NCBI GenBank assembly: GCA_963776935.1
Contig: CAVZOP010000001.1
Location: 1 to 64,000 of the forward strand
Direction of reading: 5' to 3'
Origin: JALOLG01 sp963776935
GTDB lineage: Bacteria > Actinomycetota > Acidimicrobiia > Acidimicrobiales > Ilumatobacteraceae
Length of the DNA: 64,000 bases
In this document: positions 37,037 through 45,700 of the stretch, in pieces
Position numbering within the stretch: the stretch's first letter is position 1
How the letters are laid out: each line of letters starts with the position of its first letter
Program-made: the position numbers and the translations under genes
Notes under the pieces: generated by a model
The model's database searches: none
What the model was told of the DNA's origin: nothing
The model's input: only the letters and a program-made list of their open reading frames with translations

Positions 37037-38266
37037 TTACCGGTCGTCCGAGGGCGGGACCGGATCCTCAGCTGGCGGCTTGTTGAAGCGCAACGCGAAC
37101 TCGATCTTGGTCTCGCCCCGGGCGGTCTCCTCGACGGCGACGTCGCGGAGGCGCTTGAGCCGATCACGCCGCTCGATGCTCCACGGCCCGACTCGCAGCG
37201 ACAGGTACAGGATCCCGCCGAGCAGGATCGGGAAGAAGAACTGCGCGAAGCGGTACGCACCGACCGCGAGCGTGGCCTGACGGCGTGGGATCCCGAAGCC
37301 CACGAGCATCGCGACATAGCCCGTGTCGACGTATCCGAGTCCACCCGGCGTGATGGGAATCGCGGCGAGCACGTTGGCGATGCCAAAAGCGACGATGAGC
37401 GCGTCGATGTCGAGACTCGCCCCGAACGCCCGGATGAACACCCACAGGGATGCGGCGTCGAGCAGCCAGTTGAGTGCTGACCAGAACAGCACCCGCCCGA
37501 GCAGGTGGCGGTCCTTGAGGAGCTCCTCGAGGCGCTCGGCGACCTGGGCCAGCACCTGCGCGGCCTTGTCATCGTCGACCCGGAAACGCCGGGCCACCCA
37601 GCGGATCGCTCGTTCGGCGCGCCCGGCGCCCTCCATCAGCCCGAACACGAGCGCCGCCGCGATCCCCATCACGATGATCCCGATGACGGCGACGAATCCG
37701 TAGAGCGGGTTGACGCCTCGGATCGGGATCGAGATGATCAGCCCGATCCACAGGATGACGTTGAGCATCACCGCCGAGCCGATACCGACCGTGCCGAGCG
37801 CGAACCCGGCGTCGGTGCCCCGGATGCCTGAGAGCGTGAGCAGCCGGTAGCCGAGGGCCGAGCCGGCGGCGCTCCCGCCGGGCACGATGCTCGACAACGC
37901 GCGCGTGCTCATCTGGATGCGGAACATCCGCATGCGCGTGAGGTGCTGGCCCGGGGCGCCGAGCGCGGCCCGTGTGAGGAGCGCGTACGAGAACAGCGCC
38001 GCCAGCTGGAGCAGGAAACCGAGGACCAGCAACCGCGGTTCGACCTTTTGGAGCTCTGTCCACGCGCTCCGGAAGCCGGGGATGAGCGGCAACACGAAGA
38101 AGTACAGGACGGCGACGAAGGCGACCAGCTTCAGTGTGAGCCGGAATCGTTTGCGCGCCGTCTTGCTGTCGGTGCGAGGGATCTCGGGGAGCTCACCCGT
38201 CACCAGTCCTTGCCCATCGACGGGTTCGCCGTGGCGTTCGGAGGTGTCGAGGGCAGGTGCGTCCAT
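37037..38266 (-). CDS. lysylphosphatidylglycerol synthase-like transmembrane protein (flippase-like)
   Basis: This 409-residue membrane protein has about eight helices and belongs to the UPF0104/AglD-type superfamily. The SSIVPGGSAAGSALGYRLL segment and a later ITPGGLGYVDTGYVAML segment are the two conserved glycine-rich loops of this family. It probably moves a lipid or lipid-linked sugar across the membrane. There is a long soluble N-terminal tail of about 40 residues. Confidence 0.87.
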   Translation of the reverse strand: MDAPALDTSERHGEPVDGQGLVTGELPEIPRTDSKTARKRFRLTLKLVAFVAVLYFFVLPLIPGFRSAWTELQKVEPRLLVLGFLLQLAALFSYALLTRAALGAPGQHLTRMRMFRIQMSTRALSSIVPGGSAAGSALGYRLLTLSGIRGTDAGFALGTVGIGSAVMLNVILWIGLIISIPIRGVNPLYGFVAVIGIIVMGIAAALVFGLMEGAGRAERAIRWVARRFRVDDDKAAQVLAQVAERLEELLKDRHLLGRVLFWSALNWLLDAASLWVFIRAFGASLDIDALIVAFGIANVLAAIPITPGGLGYVDTGYVAMLVGFGIPRRQATLAVGAYRFAQFFFPILLGGILYLSLRVGPWSIERRDRLKRLRDVAVEETARGETKIEFALRFNKPPAEDPVPPSDDR

Positions 38267-38680
38267 GCGGCGGCACCGGCCGTCCGTCGGAATACGGCCG
38301 GTCCGCCAACACTACGCCTCGCCGCTCACGGGTGACCGCGATCGTGCGCCAGGGGTCCTGATTCGGAGCCGCTGGCGCGCGGCGTCCCACCGACGGCGCG
38401 TCCCGCTTCCACGTTGAACGCGGTGCCGCTTGACGCCGAACGCGATCACGCTGCGACAGCCATTGGCGGTGACCACCGATAGTGGTACTCCGGCTACAGC
38501 TTAAGGGTGCTACCGGTGCGCTGTCGGCCGCTCTGCGTGGCGGCAAGTGACCTGTTCTCGGCCGAACCTGGCGCTCGCGGCGTGGTGTTGCCGAACCGCA
38601 TAACGGCCGCCGCGACGTACGCACAGCGTCGTTTGTTGAGCAACCCTTGACTCGTCCTCGGGCCGCGAAGTGACGACACA
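38267..38680. other. gene-free intergenic stretch
   Basis: No gene is visible in these 414 nt. An inverted repeat ACCAC-GATAGTGGT-type element lies near 38467-38483; its TAGTGGTA core resembles the SUF operator but the rest does not. A TTGACT at about 38647 could be a -35 box for the downstream peptide gene, but no convincing -10 follows. Confidence 0.4.
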
Positions 38681-38689
38681 TTCGCGTGC

Positions 38690-38770
38690 CGTGGGGGCAA
38701 CTCGCAGCACCGGGTTCGGTCCGCAAGGACCGGGTCCGTAGGTACACCCCCTCCGGGGGCGGGAAGGAGA
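38690..38770 (+). promoter_or_regulatory. structured 5' leader before the 40-residue peptide gene
   Basis: Within this leader GGTCC-GCAA-GGACC forms a GNRA-capped hairpin (about 38718-38731), and G-T and G-C pairs extend it to 11 bp. A CCCCC-TCC-GGGGG hairpin follows just before the AAGGAG ribosome-binding site at 38764 and could occlude it. A GGGGGCAACTCGC segment precedes both. The arrangement suggests cis-regulation, but it matches no riboswitch class I can name. Confidence 0.45.
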
Positions 38771-38775
38771 GGAAC

Positions 38776-38898
38776 GTGAGCAACTTCAAGAACACCATCA
38801 AGTGGCGCGCAGCAATGCCGGTCGCGAAGGCAGGTGCCGCAGCTGGCACCGTCATCGCATTGATCGCCGTTGTCGGAGCACCAATGAAGTGGTGGTGA
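38776..38898 (+). CDS. 40-residue cationic/hydrophobic peptide
   Basis: GTG 38776 with AAGGAG six nt upstream starts a 40-residue peptide: a basic amphipathic head (MSNFKNTIKWRAAMPVAK), a hydrophobic span (GTVIALIAVVGAP) and the ending MKWW. It is followed directly by a strong terminator hairpin and preceded by a structured leader, so it is a compact unit of its own. It may be a small membrane protein, a leaderless bacteriocin-like peptide or a regulatory leader peptide for the GGDEF-EAL gene. I cannot choose. Confidence 0.6.
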   Translation: MSNFKNTIKWRAAMPVAKAGAAAGTVIALIAVVGAPMKWW

Positions 38899-38907
38899 CG
38901 TGGTGAT

Positions 38908-38941
38908 GTCGGGTTCGCCGGCTTCGGCCGGCGGACCCGAC
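38908..38941 (+). terminator. strong UUCG-capped hairpin
   Basis: The arms 38908-38922 and 38927-38941 pair over 15 bp with one G-T pair, closed by a TTCG tetraloop, nine nt after the stop of the small peptide gene. No T-run follows, as usual in high-GC actinobacteria. It separates the peptide gene from the downstream GGDEF-EAL gene. Confidence 0.75.
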
Positions 38942-38984
38942 CTCGCGTTACCGACTTGAGTCGCAACCGACCTCTTCCTCCCGT

Positions 38985-41030
38985 ATGTCAGATGGATATC
39001 TAATGGGCCCGAACGACGCACAGCGCAAGCGAGACCGGTACGTCGCGATCTACATCGGCATCGTCACGGTGCTGGCCGCGCTCACGACCGCCACCCTCGT
39101 CAGCGTCGAGATGGCCGATCAGTCGGCGAGTGTCAACTGGATCGCGTTCGGGCTGTTCGCGACCCTGCTGATCGTCGGCGAGACGAAGACCGCGCTCTGG
39201 ATGCGGTTCGGCAACGGCGGCGAAGTCACACCCGGGTACGCGTTCGCGTACGCCCTGGCGCTGCTCGGCAGTCCAGCCGGCGCCGTCGCGGTCATGGCGT
39301 TCACCAGTGCCTACGTCGACATCAGGAGCCGCAAGCCGCTCCGCAAGGTCCTGTTCAACGTCGCCGACATCTCACTCGCCCTGTCGACCGGCGGGCTCGT
39401 GTTGCACGCCTTCGGCATCCAGGGCGCCATCACCGATCAGGGTTCGATCCCGTTGACCTGGGGAATCGGCATCCTCGCCGGCGGCACGATGGTCTTCGTG
39501 ATGAACGGGATGCTCGTGTGTCTCGTCCTCGCCCTGCACACCGGCAACGGGTTCCTGGCCACGATGCGCGAGGGCTTCGCGCTGAGCATGACGGCCGACG
39601 GCGCACTTCTTGCGCTCGCGCCGCTGTTCGTGGTCGCCGTCGAGTTCAGCCTCGTCCTGCTCCCCCTCCTCGGCGTCACGTCGTTCCTCGTGTTCCAGTC
39701 GGCCCGCCACGCCTTGCAGCGCGCCCACGAGGCCAACCACGACTCGCTGACCAAGCTCTTGAACCGGCGATCGTTCTCCGACCGACTGACCGAGCTGCTC
39801 GAGACCGACGGACCGGCCGACGGTGCCGGCGCGCTCTTGCTGCTCGACCTCGACGGGTTCAAGGAGATCAACGACCGGCTCGGCCACCAGGTCGGAGACT
39901 CGCTCCTCCAGGGTTTCGCCGAGCGCCTCGAACGGGAGATGCCGGAGGGCGCCTTCGCGGCCCGCCTCGGCGGGGACGAGTTCGCCGTCCTCCTTCCGGG
40001 CGCCACCGACATCCCGGCGACCAAGCTCCTCGCCTTCGACCTCCACAACCGGCTGTGCCGGCCGCTCGTGGTGAACGGCTTCCCGTTGTCGGTCTCGATG
40101 AGCATCGGCCTGGCGTTCGCGCCGCACCACGCCGAGGCCTCGGCCGATCTGCTCGCCGCCGCCGACATCGCGATGTATCGCGCCAAGCGCTTCCGTACCA
40201 ACGTCGAGGTGTACCAGACCAGCTCGAGCAGCCGTGAGCGCGGCCGGATCGGTTTGCTCGCCGACCTCTCGCTGGCGATCGACGACGACCAGCTCGACGT
40301 CCACTTCCAACCCCAACTCGAAATGGTCACGGGCCGCATCGACACCGTCGAGGCGCTGCTGCGCTGGCACCACCCCCGACTCGGGCCGGTGCCGCCCGAC
40401 GAGTTCATCGGACTCGCCGAGCAGACCGAACTGATCGGGCCGCTCACCGAATGCGTGCTGCGACGGGCGACCAACGAGCTGTCGACGCTACGCGATCAGG
40501 ACGTCAAGCTGGCCGTCAACGTGTCGGCCCGCAGCTTGCAGGACCGTCACTTCGTCGCCACCGTCATGCGCGTGCTTGCCGAGACCCGGTTCCCGGCGAA
40601 CCGCCTCGAGCTCGAGGTGACCGAGCGCGCGCTCGCCACCGAGACCGAGCGCAGCCGCTTCACCGTCGAGGCCTTACGCGAATCCAGGATCCGGATCGCC
40701 ATCGACGACTTCGGCACCGGTTACTCGTCGTTCATCACGTTGCGCGACGTCACCGCCGACCGCCTCAAGATCGACCGCACGTTCATCACCGACATCCACC
40801 GCCGCCGCGAGGACCTGCTCATCGTCAAGAACGTCATCGAGCTCGCGCACGGCCTCGGGCTCGAGGTCGTCGCCGAAGGTGTCGAGACCGAAGAGCAGTG
40901 GCGGATCCTCAGCGATCTGGGTTGTGACATCGCCCAGGGGTACGGCATCGCGATGCCGATGTCGATCCTCGACCTGCGGGCCTGGGTCGCCAAGCGCACG
41001 ATCCGTCACGAGGAAGCGCTCGTCTCGTGA
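38985..41030 (+). CDS. membrane GGDEF-EAL protein (cyclic-di-GMP turnover), catalytic residues intact
   Basis: A 681-residue protein. Residues 15-250 hold about seven membrane helices. The diguanylate cyclase domain has an intact LGGDEF near residue 329 but no RxxD inhibitory site five residues upstream. The EAL domain is complete: VEALLRW (near 456), NVSARS, LEVTERAL, DDFGTGYSS, KIDRTF, EGVE and AQGYG. It can therefore be expected to hydrolyse c-di-GMP; synthesis is also possible. ATG 39003 is an alternative start. The GTG of the DUF5317 gene overlaps its stop. Confidence 0.92.
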   Translation: MSDGYLMGPNDAQRKRDRYVAIYIGIVTVLAALTTATLVSVEMADQSASVNWIAFGLFATLLIVGETKTALWMRFGNGGEVTPGYAFAYALALLGSPAGAVAVMAFTSAYVDIRSRKPLRKVLFNVADISLALSTGGLVLHAFGIQGAITDQGSIPLTWGIGILAGGTMVFVMNGMLVCLVLALHTGNGFLATMREGFALSMTADGALLALAPLFVVAVEFSLVLLPLLGVTSFLVFQSARHALQRAHEANHDSLTKLLNRRSFSDRLTELLETDGPADGAGALLLLDLDGFKEINDRLGHQVGDSLLQGFAERLEREMPEGAFAARLGGDEFAVLLPGATDIPATKLLAFDLHNRLCRPLVVNGFPLSVSMSIGLAFAPHHAEASADLLAAADIAMYRAKRFRTNVEVYQTSSSSRERGRIGLLADLSLAIDDDQLDVHFQPQLEMVTGRIDTVEALLRWHHPRLGPVPPDEFIGLAEQTELIGPLTECVLRRATNELSTLRDQDVKLAVNVSARSLQDRHFVATVMRVLAETRFPANRLELEVTERALATETERSRFTVEALRESRIRIAIDDFGTGYSSFITLRDVTADRLKIDRTFITDIHRRREDLLIVKNVIELAHGLGLEVVAEGVETEEQWRILSDLGCDIAQGYGIAMPMSILDLRAWVAKRTIRHEEALVS

Positions 41031-41711
41031 TCCTGGTGTGGGTCACGGGCATCGGCGTGGCCTCAGCATTGTTCACCTGGACCCGCTTGCGGCGCCTCGC
41101 CGAGCTGCCGATCCGACACCTGTGGCTGGTCTGGCTGGCGCTCGGCGTGCAGCTCGTGCTGTTCGAGTACCTCGGCCGGCGGATCCCGCTCCCGGTGTCG
41201 GACAAGATCCACCTCGGGACGTACGCGCTGGCACTTGCCTTCCTGTGGCTCAACCGCCGCCTCCCCGGCGGCTGGCTGGTCGCGATCGGTACCTCGTTCA
41301 ACCTCGCCGCGATCGTGGCCAACGACGGCTCGATGCCCGCCAACATGGAAGCGTGGCGCAAGGCGGGGATGCGCGAGATCCCCCCTGACGTGTTCGAGAA
41401 CTCGCGCGCCCTGTCGTCACCGCGCCTGGCGATGCTGGGCGACATCTTCTACGTCCCGGCGTCGTGGCCACTGTCGAACGTGTTCAGCATCGGCGACGTG
41501 CTCATCGTCGTCGGTTCGACGTACCTCGCCCATCGTTGGTGCTCACGGCCGCGTGGACGCGAGCTGGCAGCGATCGCCGGCGGCGACGCGGTGTCAGACG
41601 GCGCGCACGAGGTCGTGCAGCTGGGCGACGAGCGCGGCGCGGACGGTTGCATCGGTCTTGCCGAGGTGGACGACGACCAGCTCACGATCGGGCACGACGA
41701 CGATGTACTGA
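41027..41711 (+). CDS. DUF5317 membrane protein, 3' end uncertain
   Basis: About 180 conserved residues with five membrane helices: GTYALALAFLWLNRRLPG, FNLAAIVANDGSMPAN, then LSNVFSIGDVLIVVGSTYL, the typical DUF5317 pattern. The GTG start overlaps the preceding stop. No stop codon follows the conserved part in this frame; it reads on to 42019, antisense through the serine hydrolase. A one-base shift would give a stop at 41711. Homology ends near 41570. The function is unknown. Confidence 0.65.
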
Positions 41712-42574
41712 CCCTCGTAGCCGTGGGCCGCGATGCTGCCCGGGAACTCGGGCCACATCCACCAGTGCCGTCCGTAGTCAAAGCCGCCGGGCACGCCGTC
41801 AGTCGGGTCGTGGGCGACGAACGTGCGGCCGTGATCGACCCAGCCTTCCGGCAGGATCCGCTCGCCGCCGACGATCCCGTCGTTGCGGTAGAGCTCACCG
41901 AAGCGGGCGTAGTCGAGGGCCGTCGCATCGACGTACGACGAGCCGACCCACGTGCCCGCGCCATCGAAGCGGGGCTCCGCCGACTCCATGCCGAGCGGGC
42001 CAAACAGGCGGTCACGTAGGAACGCACGCATGCCGGGTTCGCCGCCGCCGACGGCGTCGCCGACGATCCGGCAGATGATGTTGGTCGTGCCCGACGAGTA
42101 GTTCCATACGGTGCCCGGAGGATGGTCGAGTGGCAAGGCGGCGGCGTAGGCCGCGTGGTCGTCACTCCCGGACCCGAACAGCATGTCGATGCAGTGCGAG
42201 GCATCACCGTCGACGTAGTCCTCGACGAAACGCAGGCCGGGTCGCATCTCGAGCAGGTCGAGCAGCGTGATGCGTTCCTTGTCGGTCCCCGCCCACGCCG
42301 GCACCGCGGCCGGCGCTTGCGGATCGATGACACCGTCGTGCACCAACAGGCCGACCGCGGCATGGGTGATGCTCTTCGCCGTACTCCACGACACCAAGCG
42401 GGTGCTGGAATCCACCGGCCCGCCGGGACCGAACGGCGTGTCGGGCGACGTGCCATAGCGCTCGGCGACGACGTCGCCGCCCTGCAACACGACGAGCGCC
42501 AGCGAGATCCCGAGCTCGGGTGGGCGCTCGAAGATGTCCCCGATGATGTCTTGGACTCGATCCTCGACCGTCAC
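41594..42574 (-). CDS. serine hydrolase (beta-lactamase/esterase family, S12-like)
   Basis: A 326-residue protein. The active-site motif is SWSTAKSITHAAVGLLV (S-x-x-K), with YSSGTTNIICRIV as the Tyr motif and HGYEGQYIVVV near the C-terminus as the third element. Without a signal peptide it is probably cytoplasmic, as are many esterase-like members. It is convergent with the DUF5317 gene, which lacks a clear end here. Confidence 0.85.
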   Translation of the reverse strand: MTVEDRVQDIIGDIFERPPELGISLALVVLQGGDVVAERYGTSPDTPFGPGGPVDSSTRLVSWSTAKSITHAAVGLLVHDGVIDPQAPAAVPAWAGTDKERITLLDLLEMRPGLRFVEDYVDGDASHCIDMLFGSGSDDHAAYAAALPLDHPPGTVWNYSSGTTNIICRIVGDAVGGGEPGMRAFLRDRLFGPLGMESAEPRFDGAGTWVGSSYVDATALDYARFGELYRNDGIVGGERILPEGWVDHGRTFVAHDPTDGVPGGFDYGRHWWMWPEFPGSIAAHGYEGQYIVVVPDRELVVVHLGKTDATVRAALVAQLHDLVRAV

Positions 42575-42617
42575 GATCCGGGCACGCTATCCGACCGTCC
42601 ACCGATGGGGCGGGGCG

Positions 42618-44903
42618 TCAGCTGATCGGAGACAGCATGGCCTCGGTCGCGGCGCGCAGCTCCGCCCGCTCGTCGAGGAACATCTGGACGTCACCCGGCA
42701 ACAGCGGATGGGCGATCAGGTATCCCTGCGCGTACCGGCAACCGATGGCGCCGAGCTGAGCGAGCTGCTCGGCGTTCTCGATGCCCTTGCCGACGGTGTC
42801 GAGCCCGAGGTCGTGGGCGAACTCGATGACTCCACGCAACACGTTCGAGTCGGCGGCGAGGCTCGACGTGACGAAGTGCCGATCGAACTTCACGACGTCC
42901 ACCGGCAGCACGCGCAGCTGTTCGAGCGACGTGTGGCGGACGCCGAAGTCGTCGAGGGCCACGCGGACGCCCATGTCGCGCAGCGTGCGCAGGACACTCG
43001 CGACGACGTCGTGGTCGTCGACCGGCGTCGAGTCGGTGATCTCGAGCTGCAGACGGCTCGGGGTCAGGTGACTGCGATCGAGGGCGCGACGCACGTCGGC
43101 AACGAACGAGGCGTCGCCGAGTTGCCTGGGGCTCACGTTCACCGAGATCCCCGGACCGTCCGGCGACGGATCCCAGGCCTGAGCGCGGCGGCACGACTCC
43201 TCGAGCACCCAGCGCCCGATCGGCGCCAACAGGTCGGCCTCCTCGGCGATGCTGATGAAGTGGGCGGGCTGCACCTCACCGCGCGTCGGATGGTTCCAGC
43301 GCAGGAGGGCTTCGAAGTCGCGAACGCGATCGGTCTCGAGGTTGACGACGGGTTGGTACCGCAGTGCGAGCTGGCCGCGGTCGAGCGCATCGACCAGCTC
43401 GACGCGCAACTCGAGTCGTTCGAGCACCTGCTGGCGCATGCCGGCCTCGAACACCTCGTACCGGCCCTTGCCGCGACGCTTGGCGAGGTACATCGCGACG
43501 TCGGCATCGCGCATCACGGCGTCGACATCGTCGTAGTGGTCGGCGAACGAGATGCCGACCGAGGCGTTCACGAAGATCCGCAGGTCAGCTCCGACATCGG
43601 CCGGCTGGCTGATCGCCTCGATGGCGCGGCGTGCCACCGCGGTCGCGACGTCGGGCGTCGCGCTCTCGAGGAGGATCGCGAACTCGTCGCCTCCCAGCCG
43701 GGCGATCGTGTCGCCCGCCCGCAGGAGCGCCGTGAGACGGTCGGCGACGACCTGCAGGAGGCGGTCACCGGCCGCGTGCCCGAGGCTGTCGTTGACCGAT
43801 TTGAAGTCGTCGAGGTCGATGCTGAGCACCGCCGCGTGCGAGCCGGCCGGCTGGCGCCGTGTCCGCGCGGCATCGACGCGATCGGCGAAGACCGTCCGGT
43901 TCGACAGGCCGGTCAGCGAATCGTGGGTGGCCTCGTGGAGCAGTCGGGTGCGGCTGGCCTCGAGCTCACGCGTGACCAGGACCAACCGGAGCACGACGAG
44001 CGCGAACATCACCATCGTGCCGCCGAGCAGCGCCGGCACGTCCAACGACTGACCGGATCCGGCGCGCACCGCGAGGAGCACCGGGGACGCGAGCGTCACC
44101 GCGCCGAGGACGACCAGTCGCCGCACGGTCAGGCGCGGTTGCCCCATCTCTGGGAGCGGTTCGGCCACTCTGAACGCGTCGGGGTGCACCGCGGCGGCGA
44201 CGATCAGCACGTAGCTGATCCACCAGCCGGCGTCGAGCAGCCCGCCGACGGAGTACGTGCTGTGGAGCGACAGGTACGTGTAGCCGACGTCGGCGATCAG
44301 CATGAAGAGCAGGGACGCGGTCATCGTCCAGAACGGGATCCCGCGACGCAGCTGCCGCACCGCGACCTGGGCGCCGATCGTGATCAGCAGCAGGTCGCCG
44401 GCCGGATAGGCGCACCCGATCAGCCGATCGGCCACGGTGAGCGTGGTGTCGCTCGCCGTGGGCGCCATCAGGAACACCCACAGGAACACGCCCGTGCCGA
44501 CGGCCACGATCAGCCCGTCGACCAGGCCACCGAGGTCCTTCATCGGACCCTGGACGCGCAACAGCAGCACCAGCCCGATCGCCATGCACGGGTAGCCGGC
44601 CAGATAGAAGCTGTCGGCGAACGAGTACGTCGCACCGCTCTCGGAGATGTAGGCGACGTAGTTGAAGCCCAGGTCGCCGAACAGGAAGCACACCTGACCG
44701 CCCAGGATCCACACCCACGCCGCCCGGTGCTGGGGCAGGCGCGAGACGGTGACCAGGCCGACCACCAGGATCCCCCCGACGAACGCATCCCAGAACAGGT
44801 CGGCGACCAGGCCGTTCAGGACCCACAGGTACACGGGGAGCAGGCACAGGCCGGCGGCGACGATCCACGTCGGTCGCCTCGCGTCTGAGTGCTCACTCTC
44901 CAT
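42618..44903 (-). CDS. membrane GGDEF-EAL protein with degenerate EAL domain
   Basis: A 761-residue protein with about nine N-terminal helices (residues 10-310). The GGDEF site LGGDEFAILL (near 402) is intact, and RAGD five residues before it forms a feedback-inhibition I-site. In the EAL domain the metal residues FEALLRW, NVSPRQ, LEITDST and LDDFG remain, but the general-base motif AEGVE is replaced by GKGIE, with Lys for Glu (near 705). Phosphodiesterase activity is therefore doubtful. It most likely makes c-di-GMP, or the EAL part acts as a binding site. Confidence 0.92.
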   Translation of the reverse strand: MESEHSDARRPTWIVAAGLCLLPVYLWVLNGLVADLFWDAFVGGILVVGLVTVSRLPQHRAAWVWILGGQVCFLFGDLGFNYVAYISESGATYSFADSFYLAGYPCMAIGLVLLLRVQGPMKDLGGLVDGLIVAVGTGVFLWVFLMAPTASDTTLTVADRLIGCAYPAGDLLLITIGAQVAVRQLRRGIPFWTMTASLLFMLIADVGYTYLSLHSTYSVGGLLDAGWWISYVLIVAAAVHPDAFRVAEPLPEMGQPRLTVRRLVVLGAVTLASPVLLAVRAGSGQSLDVPALLGGTMVMFALVVLRLVLVTRELEASRTRLLHEATHDSLTGLSNRTVFADRVDAARTRRQPAGSHAAVLSIDLDDFKSVNDSLGHAAGDRLLQVVADRLTALLRAGDTIARLGGDEFAILLESATPDVATAVARRAIEAISQPADVGADLRIFVNASVGISFADHYDDVDAVMRDADVAMYLAKRRGKGRYEVFEAGMRQQVLERLELRVELVDALDRGQLALRYQPVVNLETDRVRDFEALLRWNHPTRGEVQPAHFISIAEEADLLAPIGRWVLEESCRRAQAWDPSPDGPGISVNVSPRQLGDASFVADVRRALDRSHLTPSRLQLEITDSTPVDDHDVVASVLRTLRDMGVRVALDDFGVRHTSLEQLRVLPVDVVKFDRHFVTSSLAADSNVLRGVIEFAHDLGLDTVGKGIENAEQLAQLGAIGCRYAQGYLIAHPLLPGDVQMFLDERAELRAATEAMLSPIS

Positions 44904-44945
44904 GCGTCAATCATCGGCAGAACCCGCGATTCGCTTGAGATCACC

Positions 44946-45008
44946 AACCCCCGTTCTGTCTGCCTCAGATTCAGCGGATGCTCATCTGAGGCAGACAGAA
45001 CGGGGGTT
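44946..45008. repeat. dispersed 60-bp palindromic terminator, copy 2
   Basis: The most perfect copy: a 24-bp stem beginning AACCCCCGTTCTGTCTGC around a 15-nt loop. The inner segment is identical to copy 3 over the whole loop. It lies 4 nt past the stop of the leftward LOG gene, and 43 nt upstream of the start of the GGDEF-EAL gene. Confidence 0.88.
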
Positions 45009-45011
45009 TGG

Positions 45012-45614
45012 TCAGGTGAGGTCGCGGTCGAGGTCGATCCACTTGTGGGGGGTGGCGGGGGGTGGGGACGTGGCGCGGTCGATGGCGTCGGCCACGGTGA
45101 CGGCGCGTTGGGCCAGCGACCGATGGTCGGGGCGGACGAAGTTGGCCGCGACGGAGCGATCGAAGAAGTCGAGGAGCGGCGTGTAGAAACCGTCGACGTC
45201 GAGGAACACGACGGGCTTGGACATCAGGCCGAGCTGGTTCCAGGTGAGGATCTCGATCACCTCCTCGAACGTCCCGAACCCGCCCGGGAGGGCGATGAAG
45301 CCCGACGCCAACTCCGCCATCAGCGCCTTGCGCTCGTGCATCGAGGCCGTGACCTCGAGCCGGGTGAGACCGGGATGGGCGATCTCACGCTCGACGAGAT
45401 GCGCCGGCATCACGCCGACGACCTCGCCGCCGGCGGCGAGCGCCGCATCCGCCAGTTGGCCCATCAGCCCGACGTTGCCGCCGCCGTACACGAGTGCGAG
45501 ACCCCGCGCCGCGAGCCCGGCGCCGAGCTCACGGGCGATCGTGACGAAGGACTCCGACGCGCCCACGTTGGAACCGCAGAACACGCACACCCGCAACCAC
45601 GCATCGCCAGCCAT
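45012..45614 (-). CDS. LOG-family nucleoside 5'-monophosphate phosphoribohydrolase
   Basis: A 200-residue Rossmann protein. The family signature GGGFGT-type motif is IALPGGFGTFEEVIEILTW; ligand residues appear in VFCGSNVGAS and ALVYGGGNVGLMG. LOG proteins release a nucleobase from a nucleotide monophosphate, and the plant ones activate cytokinins. ATG 45614 (MAGDAWLRVCVFCG) was chosen over longer antisense extension. Confidence 0.9.
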   Translation of the reverse strand: MAGDAWLRVCVFCGSNVGASESFVTIARELGAGLAARGLALVYGGGNVGLMGQLADAALAAGGEVVGVMPAHLVEREIAHPGLTRLEVTASMHERKALMAELASGFIALPGGFGTFEEVIEILTWNQLGLMSKPVVFLDVDGFYTPLLDFFDRSVAANFVRPDHRSLAQRAVTVADAIDRATSPPPATPHKWIDLDRDLT

Positions 45615-45700
45615 CGGCCCAGGTTCGCACGCCGCCAACGGCGAGGCCCTCCACGTTGACACTTGGGTCGACGCGGAGTACTGCCAGTAAATTCGCCGCG

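Noticed and set aside
38690..38770. cyclic-di-GMP riboswitch ahead of a GGDEF-EAL gene
   Set aside because: Context and the GGGCAA/GNRA features are tempting, but the class I core GACGCAAAGCC and the second paired helix are missing, so I only report a structured leader.
42534..44888. 780-codon plus-strand frame antisense to the second GGDEF-EAL gene
   Set aside because: Composition is His/Arg/Gln-rich, typical for the complement of a GC-rich coding region, and it has no ribosome-binding site.
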